Assembly: GCA_035515475.1 (NCBI GenBank)
Contig: DATJBF010000076.1
Span: 1 to 58,536, forward strand
Source: DATJBF01 sp035515475
GTDB taxonomy: Bacteria; Verrucomicrobiota; Verrucomicrobiia; Palsa-1439
Length of the DNA stretch: 58,536 bases
Direction: 5' to 3'
Below, one piece after another: positions 32,824-39,644 of the stretch. The notes under the pieces are model-generated. The model was given only the letters and a program-made list of their open reading frames with translations, had not been told where the DNA came from and ran no database searches. The position numbers and the translations under genes are program-made. Every line of letters begins with the position of its first letter. Within the stretch, counting starts at the first letter, position 1.

Positions 32824-34082
32824 ACGGATGGCATGAACTGGCAGCCGTGCTGATTTTTGCGTTGACGTACGCGCTCATCAGTGGGCGTCAGATCCGGATT
32901 CTCCCGTTGAATCGACCCGCCGCCGTGCTGTTGGGCACAGTGCTGATGGTGACGTTGGGCGTGATGACCCCGGAACAAGCTTATCGCTCCGTGGACTACG
33001 ACACACTGGTATTGCTGCTGGGAATGATGCTCATCGCCGCTTACCTGCACTTGGCAGGGTTTTTCGGTTGGGCCGCCGATTTCATCCTGCGGCACGCCGG
33101 AACGCCGCAACGGCTCTTGCTTCTCGTGATCGTCACGGCGGCGACGTTGTCGGCGGTGCTGGTTAACGATACCGTTTGCTTGCTGCTGACGCCGCTGGTG
33201 GTCGCAGTGATCGTGCGCGGACGGCTGCCGTTGTTTCCGTATCTGATGGCATTGGCCACCAGCGCCAACATTGGCAGCGTGGCGACGTTGGTGGGCAACC
33301 CGCAGAATATGATCATCGGCAATATGTCGCACCTGCGCTTCCTGAGTTTTTCCGCGTCGCTGTTGCCAGCGGCGGTCCTCGGATTGGCGATCAATTACGC
33401 CGTGCTGCGGATTGGGTTTCGGAAAATACTGGCCGACGCCAAGATTCAAGACAATCGCCCCGACAACGCTGTCGGGGCTCCGACGCTGGACAAGAAGTTG
33501 GTCGCCAAAATCGTGATGGTGTTGGCGCTGGTGTTTGTGGGTTTCTGCGCGGAACGGTGGACGAAGCTGCCGCTGGCGTGGACGGCATCGGCGGGAGCGG
33601 CTCTCATCATGGTGGTGGCACGACGCGACACGCACGAGGTGCTGAAGTTAGTGGACTGGCATTTGTTGGTGTTCTTTGCGGGGCTGTTCGTGGTCGTGGC
33701 CGGATTGAACGGGACCGGGCTGCCCGAGGAGCTGTACACGCGGTTGCGCGGATTGTTCGGCTACAGCGTGGCGGCCCAAGCGTGCAATCTCGGCTGGTTC
33801 TCGGTGGCCGGGTCGAATATTTTCTCGAACGTCCCGTTCGTCCTCGTGGCGGGGAAGTGGATCGGCAATTTCGCCCGCCCGGAACTCATGTGGAAGGTCC
33901 TGGCCCTAGCCACAACATTGGCGGGCAACCTCACAATCCTTGGCTCGGTGGCCAACATCATCGTTGTCGAGTCCGCCCGCGGCCACGTCGAGATCGGTTT
34001 CTGGGACTACGCAAAGTATGGCGTGCCGATCACGGTGTTGACCACAATCAGCGGCATCGCGTTGTTGCTGATGGTCGGTTGA
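32820..34082 (+). CDS. ArsB/NhaD-type permease (ion transporter superfamily)
   Basis: The product has 420 residues with about 11-12 helices. 'SAVLVNDTVCLLLTPLVVAV', 'ATSANIGSVATLVGNPQNMIIG' and 'AGSNIFSNVPFVLVAG' match the ArsB/SLC13/NhaD superfamily. The substrate could be arsenite, a dicarboxylate, an inorganic anion or Na+/H+. The start overlaps the previous stop (ATGA), so it is translated with the membrane complex. A palindrome (33457-33478) encodes part of a cytoplasmic loop ('NRPDNAVGAP'). Confidence 0.85.
   Translation: MNGWHELAAVLIFALTYALISGRQIRILPLNRPAAVLLGTVLMVTLGVMTPEQAYRSVDYDTLVLLLGMMLIAAYLHLAGFFGWAADFILRHAGTPQRLLLLVIVTAATLSAVLVNDTVCLLLTPLVVAVIVRGRLPLFPYLMALATSANIGSVATLVGNPQNMIIGNMSHLRFLSFSASLLPAAVLGLAINYAVLRIGFRKILADAKIQDNRPDNAVGAPTLDKKLVAKIVMVLALVFVGFCAERWTKLPLAWTASAGAALIMVVARRDTHEVLKLVDWHLLVFFAGLFVVVAGLNGTGLPEELYTRLRGLFGYSVAAQACNLGWFSVAGSNIFSNVPFVLVAGKWIGNFARPELMWKVLALATTLAGNLTILGSVANIIVVESARGHVEIGFWDYAKYGVPITVLTTISGIALLLMVG
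33457..33478. repeat. Palindromic element inside the permease gene
   Basis: A 9-bp perfect stem (GCCCCGACA/TGTCGGGGC) with a 4-base loop is in frame within the predicted central cytoplasmic loop of the permease. Confidence 0.6.
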
Positions 34083-34127
34083 GTGACCCGGCGCAATCTG
34101 CGCGCGGATCGTCCGCGCTTGCTCCTG

Positions 34128-34778
34128 TCACGGCACAATAATCCAATCGCCGCTCCGAACCGGGATGTCGCTCTCGCTGCCATTCAGAATCCGATCCACG
34201 TTCACGGAGGTCACGTGCTTCTTGCCGGCGTCATCGTAGCGAACGAGTTGGACCTTTCCCCCATCGGCCGCGGCGGACAAATCACCGGCGGCATCGATTG
34301 CCCTGCTGATCGTGAATGGGCCGCCCTTCGGCATGACGACGGGACCGGGTTGATTGACGTTACCAATCACGTAAATCACACCGGCACCGCCGCCCGGCGC
34401 CGATTCGATGGTCACGGTGACCGTCGCCCTCGGGAGATAGTCTTTCTCCAAAGACTTCCGGATTTGCCCCGCAACCTCCTGCGGAGCCCGCCCCTCGACG
34501 ACGATGCGTCCCAGCAGCGGGTAATTGACCACGCCACTGGCCGGCACCGTGTAGGCCCGGTTCAGCGTGCGGTCTTCGGCCACCGTGATACTGATCACAG
34601 CGCCGGGCACGATCACGCGCGGCTTGGCGGGCGTCGGCGTGGCCGGGCCTCCGCCGGCGTCGGGGGCCACGGCAACGCCCGTGGTGAATTTCTCTGGAGA
34701 CAAGACCCGCCCGGTTTCGTTAGACTGGCAGCCGGCGAATAGAAGCCAAAGGGCAACGACTGTATTAATCCACTTCAT
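34128..34778 (-). CDS. Polysaccharide biosynthesis/export lipoprotein
   Basis: The product has 216 residues. A lipoprotein signal with lipobox 'LFAGC' (Cys17) precedes a polysaccharide-export (Wza N-terminal type) domain, 'VIVPGAVISITVAEDRTL...YTVPASGVVNYPLLGRIVVEG', and an SLBB-type segment, 'VIYVIGNVNQPGPV'. It is probably a periplasmic or outer-membrane component of an exopolysaccharide exporter. It is shorter than Wza (about 380 residues) and lies alone here, convergent with the permease gene. Confidence 0.85.
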   Translation of the reverse strand: MKWINTVVALWLLFAGCQSNETGRVLSPEKFTTGVAVAPDAGGGPATPTPAKPRVIVPGAVISITVAEDRTLNRAYTVPASGVVNYPLLGRIVVEGRAPQEVAGQIRKSLEKDYLPRATVTVTIESAPGGGAGVIYVIGNVNQPGPVVMPKGGPFTISRAIDAAGDLSAAADGGKVQLVRYDDAGKKHVTSVNVDRILNGSESDIPVRSGDWIIVP

Positions 34779-34886
34779 GCGTGTACAATCATATCATATC
34801 CGCGTGGTGCGGCGGCACGAGGTCGACGACTCGGACGCGTTCTCGTCGGCGGCATCATGGGGACACCAGAATTGGCGTGACTCCAA

Positions 34887-37061
34887 ATGAGTTCGACACA
34901 CGACCATCATCAACAACTCAAGAGCCTCCTGTCGCAACAAGATTGGGACAGCGCCCAGGCGCTTTGGTTCGAACTGGCAGAACAATTCCCCGAGCAATCC
35001 GAGTTCCTTCTCCTGCTCGCCAAAGAATTTGCCGATGCCAGCCAGCCCGCCATCGCCGGCGACCTGGCGTCGTTGATCGCCCCGAACATGAAAGCTGCGG
35101 GCAAGTTCCACGAATGGCTCTATGCCCTCAAGCTGCAAGCGGACACAAAGCCGACTGACAAACAACTCCGGGCCGACTTCGTTGACGCCTACACCCACAT
35201 TTACGAGACCGACCCTCGTCTCAAGACCATTCTGGCGGTTGCCGAGCTTGACCAGCCGCGCTCGCCTCTGCCGACCTCCGCCGCGCGCGTCGAGGCCCTC
35301 CTCGCCCTGCAACCAGAAGCTTTCTGCCAACACAAGAGTTGGGGCTTCGGACGCGTCAAATCGTTCGATACCACCCTCGGCCAGATCGTCGTCAGCTTCG
35401 CGCACAACCCGTCCCACACCATGCAACTCGGGTACGCAGCCGAAAGCCTCGTGCCGGTCAGCCCCGAACACATTGAAGCCCGCAAAGCCATCGACCTCGA
35501 CAGCCTCAAGCGGCTGGCAGCTGACGATCCACTCGGCCTCCTGCGCGTCGTCCTCGTCAGCCACAACCGCGCGGCCACCGCCGAGCGCATCGAAGCCACC
35601 TTGTCCGGCTCGGTCGTCGCCGCTGATCAGTGGAAGAAATGGTGGGAGAACGCCCGCAAACTCCTCAAGAAGGACCCGCACTTCGAGGTTCCCGCGCGGA
35701 AGACCGACCCGGTGATCCTGCGTACTGCGCCGGTCTCGCAACAGGATGAACTGCTGGAGGCTTTCCGGAATGCCAAGGGACTTGCCCAGCAGACCGACGT
35801 GGCGCGTCAGCTCCTGAAACTGGTCGACGAACTCGACAACGCCAACCTGCTCGTCCAGGAGTTTCAGGACGCAATGCTGGATGCGCTCACCAAAGCGCCC
35901 GTCAGCAAACAAACCGAACGGCTGGAAGCCGCCGTCGTAATCGAGCAACTGTGTCAACACCAACCGGCGCCCGCCTTGGACACGGTCGCGCTCGTCGCTC
36001 GCCTGCTTGCGGAAGCCAGGAACTTGCCCGACCTGCTCGATAACCTGAGTGCGTCGGCCCAGAAGCGCGTGGTCGCCCTCCTGAAAACCACCGCGCCCGA
36101 CCGCCTGCTGCGCGAACTCGACCGCCTTTCCTCGAGAACGCTCGACGAGATTCCGGATCTGTTGGCCCAGAGAGCGGACGCGATCGAGCAATGGGTCCAC
36201 AATCAGACGGCCGGCCTGGAGTTGTTGTGCTGGATCTGCCGGAACGTCTCCTCACCGGTGTCCCGCAAAGCGCAACCGTGGCTCGACGCCCTTCAAACCC
36301 CGTCGCTTCTTCTGGCTGTTCTCGAAGCAATCGAATCCGCGCCGAACAGGACCGCCAACAAAAAGCTCCGCGACATCCTGTTCGAAGAGGGAGAGTTGGT
36401 CGGCGACCTCCTGTCCGGCGCCGATCCGGAAACCGTGCGGACGCTGGTCCGGCAGATTTTCTCGAGCACGGTGTTCGACGAACTGGATCGTCGCTCTCTC
36501 ATGGCGCGCATCATCAAGGAGCATCCGTTCGCCCAGGAATTCCTCGTGACTACGTCCGTCAAGGAACAACCGCTCATTGTTTCCCGGGCCAGTTACGAAC
36601 GCCGCAAGGCCGAGTTGGAGGAGATCATCCAGAAGAAGATTCCGCACAACAGCAAGGAAATCGCTCTCGCGCGCAGCTACGGCGACCTCAGCGAGAACTT
36701 CGAATACAAGGCCGCCAAAGACATGCAACGGCTGCTCACACGCCGTCGCGCCGAATTGGAGATCCTGCTTTCGCGCGCTCAAGCCACCGAGTTCGCCGAC
36801 GCCAAGACCGATGCCGTCGGCATCGGCACCACTGTCGCCGTCACGGATCTGGCGACGAACCAAGCCCACACCTATCACATCCTCGGCGCTTGGGACGGCG
36901 ACCCTGCCCGCGGCATCATCAGCTATCCCGCCGCATTGGCACAGGCGCTCCTGAACAAGAAGATGGGTGATGTCGTGGAGACCGCCGGCGAAACCGGCCC
37001 GCAGAAACTGCGCGTCGACCGCATCGAGAAAGTCCCGGCGGAAGTATTGCAGGCGCTGTAG
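34887..37061 (+). CDS. greA: Transcription elongation factor GreA with long N-terminal extension
   Basis: The product has 724 residues. The last 155 residues are a GreA/GreB protein: coiled coil from 'ASYERRKAELEEIIQKKIP', the acidic tip 'GDLSENFEYKAAKD' with Asp and Glu that stimulate RNA cleavage in backtracked polymerase, and the C-terminal FKBP-like domain. The first about 565 residues are helical with TPR-like pieces ('DWDSAQALWFELAEQFPEQSEF') and a beta segment ('FCQHKSWGFGRVKSFDTTLGQIVVSF'). Chlamydial GreA has a comparable extension (about 715 residues in total), which supports PVC affiliation. The role of the extension is unknown. Confidence 0.9.
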   Translation: MSSTHDHHQQLKSLLSQQDWDSAQALWFELAEQFPEQSEFLLLLAKEFADASQPAIAGDLASLIAPNMKAAGKFHEWLYALKLQADTKPTDKQLRADFVDAYTHIYETDPRLKTILAVAELDQPRSPLPTSAARVEALLALQPEAFCQHKSWGFGRVKSFDTTLGQIVVSFAHNPSHTMQLGYAAESLVPVSPEHIEARKAIDLDSLKRLAADDPLGLLRVVLVSHNRAATAERIEATLSGSVVAADQWKKWWENARKLLKKDPHFEVPARKTDPVILRTAPVSQQDELLEAFRNAKGLAQQTDVARQLLKLVDELDNANLLVQEFQDAMLDALTKAPVSKQTERLEAAVVIEQLCQHQPAPALDTVALVARLLAEARNLPDLLDNLSASAQKRVVALLKTTAPDRLLRELDRLSSRTLDEIPDLLAQRADAIEQWVHNQTAGLELLCWICRNVSSPVSRKAQPWLDALQTPSLLLAVLEAIESAPNRTANKKLRDILFEEGELVGDLLSGADPETVRTLVRQIFSSTVFDELDRRSLMARIIKEHPFAQEFLVTTSVKEQPLIVSRASYERRKAELEEIIQKKIPHNSKEIALARSYGDLSENFEYKAAKDMQRLLTRRRAELEILLSRAQATEFADAKTDAVGIGTTVAVTDLATNQAHTYHILGAWDGDPARGIISYPAALAQALLNKKMGDVVETAGETGPQKLRVDRIEKVPAEVLQAL

Positions 37062-37185
37062 GGCAACCGTTCGGCTATATCAGTGCCCGCCCAACGTGCG
37101 GTTGACTCAGGGGGCTGATGGCCTGTCACACCGTTCCAGACTGCATTGTATCTTGCCCTGAAGATGGTTATAACCCCAGCCACAC

Positions 37186-38439
37186 ATGCGCATCATCGTC
37201 ACGGGTTTGGTCGGGCAATACGCGTTCGGCGGCGTGGCGTGGGATTACCTCCAGTTCGTTGAGGGGTTCCGGCAACTTGGCCACGATGTGTTTTACCTCG
37301 AAGATACCGAGATGTGGCCCTACGACCCGATCCAGAATACCATCAGCAACGATTGCCGCTACAACGTCAAGTACCTCGGCGACGTGATGGAGAAGTTCGG
37401 CCTCGGCGACCGCTGGATTTACCGCAACGCGCCCGACGGCAGCTACCACGGCCGCCCCGAGACCGAGACCAAAGCGATCTGCGCGACGGCCGATGTGTTC
37501 CTCAACGTGTCCGGTTGCGGCTGGTTGCGGCCTGAATACCTGCGTATTCCAAAAAAGATCTTCCTCGATTCCGATCCACTGTTCACGCAGGTGGCGCTTG
37601 TTTCGGGGAAGCAAGACGTGATTGACCGGATTCGGGCCCACGATTTCCACTTCACGTTTGCCGAGAATATCCACGCTCGCGATTGCCGCATACCGGCGGC
37701 CGGGTTTCGGTGGATTCCGACGCGCCAGCCGATTGTGCTGGAGTGGTGGCAGTCTGCCAGAAGGCAGGCTGCCCCCACCCTGGGCGAGCCCGCCGCAGGT
37801 GGGCGAGTCGAAGGGTCCGTCCCCGAAATGTCGGAGATGCTTCGACAGGCTCAGCATGACAGCAAAGAAATACGCGACGTTTTCACGACCGTCATGAACT
37901 GGGTTTCGTACAAAAGTTGCGAGTACGACGGCGAGACGTGGGGACAGAAAGATGTCGAGTTCATGAAGTTCATCGATCTGCCGCAACAGACGGCGCAGAA
38001 CTTCGAGATCGCGATGGGCATGGGCCCGGGGATGACGCGTCCGACCGAGCTGCTCCAACGAAAGGGCTGGCAGATTATCGAGCCGGGCGACCACCTGCCC
38101 GATCCGTGGAAATACCGGGATTACCTGCGCGGCTCGAAGGGCGAGTGGAGCGTGGCCAAAGAAGGCTACGTCAAATCGCGCAGCGGTTGGTTTAGTTGCC
38201 GCAGCGCCTGCTACCTCGCGCTGGGCCGGCCCTGCGTGCTGCAGGACACGGGGTGGAGCGCTCATTATCCTACGGGCCACGGGCTCTGCGCCTTCGGCAC
38301 GATGGAGGAGGCCGTCGCCGGGATCGACGCGATCAATGCCGATTACGCAGTACATGCGCGCGCGGCGCGCCAGGTGGCCGAGCGGATGTTCGACGCGCGC
38401 CGGGTCCTCGGCCAGATGCTCGAACGGGTCGGCTCATGA
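37186..38439 (+). CDS. Glycosyltransferase-like protein with internal repeat insertion
   Basis: The product has 417 residues and seems GT-B-like: 'GGVAWDYLQFVEGFRQLGHDVFYLED' near the N-terminus, and the C-terminal 'FSVAKEGYVK'-type motif ('WSVAKEGYVKSRSGWFSCRSACYLALGRPCVLQDTGW') as in GT family 1-like proteins. It is paralogous to the next gene, which it overlaps by 4 bp. Between 'TRQPIVLEWW' and 'VFTTVMNWVSY' it carries about 40 extra residues encoded by dispersed-repeat DNA (37745-37862) that the paralogue lacks. Acceptor and sugar are unknown. Confidence 0.75.
   Translation: MRIIVTGLVGQYAFGGVAWDYLQFVEGFRQLGHDVFYLEDTEMWPYDPIQNTISNDCRYNVKYLGDVMEKFGLGDRWIYRNAPDGSYHGRPETETKAICATADVFLNVSGCGWLRPEYLRIPKKIFLDSDPLFTQVALVSGKQDVIDRIRAHDFHFTFAENIHARDCRIPAAGFRWIPTRQPIVLEWWQSARRQAAPTLGEPAAGGRVEGSVPEMSEMLRQAQHDSKEIRDVFTTVMNWVSYKSCEYDGETWGQKDVEFMKFIDLPQQTAQNFEIAMGMGPGMTRPTELLQRKGWQIIEPGDHLPDPWKYRDYLRGSKGEWSVAKEGYVKSRSGWFSCRSACYLALGRPCVLQDTGWSAHYPTGHGLCAFGTMEEAVAGIDAINADYAVHARAARQVAERMFDARRVLGQMLERVGS
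37745..37862. repeat. Dispersed repeats inserted in frame in a glycosyltransferase-like gene
   Basis: Two repeat pieces are joined: a hairpin (GGCAGTCTGCC...GGCAGGCTGCC, about 37746-37775) and a 'GGGCGAGTCGAAGGG ... ATGCTTCGACAGGCTCAGCA' element (about 37783-37860) related to 4739-4830. They encode a Gly/Ala/Gln-rich stretch ending 'MLRQAQHDS', a typical translation of such repeats. Confidence 0.8.
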
Positions 38440-39644
38440 ACAGGCCGCTCTGCATTTACGCGGGTTATTTGGTGCGGTACCCGCTCGGTGGCCATCTGCT
38501 GGGTGAGATCAGCAACATTGTCGCTCTCCAACGCCTCGGCTACGACGTGATCGTCGTCGAGGAGAGTGGCGGGGCGTGGGCGCCATGCTACGACGCCCAA
38601 CGCAACGAAATGACGGCCGACCCGAGTTACGGCATCGCGTGTCTCCAACATCTTCTCCGGCCCCACAAGCTCGAGCGCAGTTGGTGCTACGTCGATACCA
38701 ACGGGTACCACGGATTGAGCGGCGGGGAACTGCGCGCCGCGTGCCGCAAAGCGCGTTTCATCTTCAGCCGCGCCGGCGTGACCTGGCTCGAGGAATTCCG
38801 CGAATGCAACACGCGCCTCTATGTCGACATCGACCCGGGGTTCACCCAATTCAAGATGCCGGCCACGCCCGTCGCCTCGTGTGCGGGGTACGCGTCGCCG
38901 TATGATTTCAATTACCACTTCACCATCGGCGAACGCATCGGCCAGCCGGACTGTCCGATTCCCACGCATGGCCTGCACTGGCGGCGGACCCGGCCCCCCA
39001 TCGCACTCGACCTCGCGCCGGTGCGGTTTGCACCGGACGCGCAACGGTTCACGACGGTCATGAGCTGGACTGCCTATGGCTCGGTCGAATACCGCGGCGT
39101 CACCTACGGCCAGAAAAACGTGGAGTTCCTCAAGCTGATCGAACTGCCGCGGCACGCGGGCCCGGTCTTCGAACTGGCGCTCGGCGGCCCCGACGCGCCA
39201 TACGACACGCTCCATGAAGACGGCTGGCACATCAGCGGCGCACTGGAAGCCACTCGAACCACCGCGGACTACCTCAATTACATCGGCAATTCACGCGGTG
39301 AATTCAGCGTGGCCAAGGAGGGCTACGTGAAGACACGGTGCGGTTGGTTTAGCGATCGCACGGCGGCATACCTTGCCTCCGGCAAGCCCGCGATCGTGCA
39401 AGACACCGGCTTCAGCGAATCCCTCCCATGCGGCGAAGGCCTGTTCGCCTTCAAGAATGTCGCGGATATCGTGGACGCAATCGAGAAAATCGGGAAGGAT
39501 TACCAACGCCATTGCGCGGCGGCGCGACGGATCGCGGAAGAGTATTTCGATTCGGAGAAAATCCTGCGGGCGAGGCTGCAGGCGTGTGACTTGCCCGTGG
39601 CAACTACGCGGGCTTCACGAACTTCTTCGGGGCGTTCAATTTGA
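38436..39644 (+). CDS. Glycosyltransferase-like protein (paralogue of preceding gene)
   Basis: The product has 402 residues. It aligns with the previous protein along its length ('GGHLLGEISNIVALQRLGYDVIVVEE', 'FTTVMSWTAYGSVEYRGVTYGQKNVEF', 'FSVAKEGYVKTRCGWFSDRTAAYLASGKPAIVQDTGF') but lacks the repeat insertion. The start at 38436 overlaps the preceding stop (ATGA). The 3' end overlaps the convergent glycosidase-GT gene by 41 bp. Confidence 0.75.
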   Translation: MNRPLCIYAGYLVRYPLGGHLLGEISNIVALQRLGYDVIVVEESGGAWAPCYDAQRNEMTADPSYGIACLQHLLRPHKLERSWCYVDTNGYHGLSGGELRAACRKARFIFSRAGVTWLEEFRECNTRLYVDIDPGFTQFKMPATPVASCAGYASPYDFNYHFTIGERIGQPDCPIPTHGLHWRRTRPPIALDLAPVRFAPDAQRFTTVMSWTAYGSVEYRGVTYGQKNVEFLKLIELPRHAGPVFELALGGPDAPYDTLHEDGWHISGALEATRTTADYLNYIGNSRGEFSVAKEGYVKTRCGWFSDRTAAYLASGKPAIVQDTGFSESLPCGEGLFAFKNVADIVDAIEKIGKDYQRHCAAARRIAEEYFDSEKILRARLQACDLPVATTRASRTSSGRSI

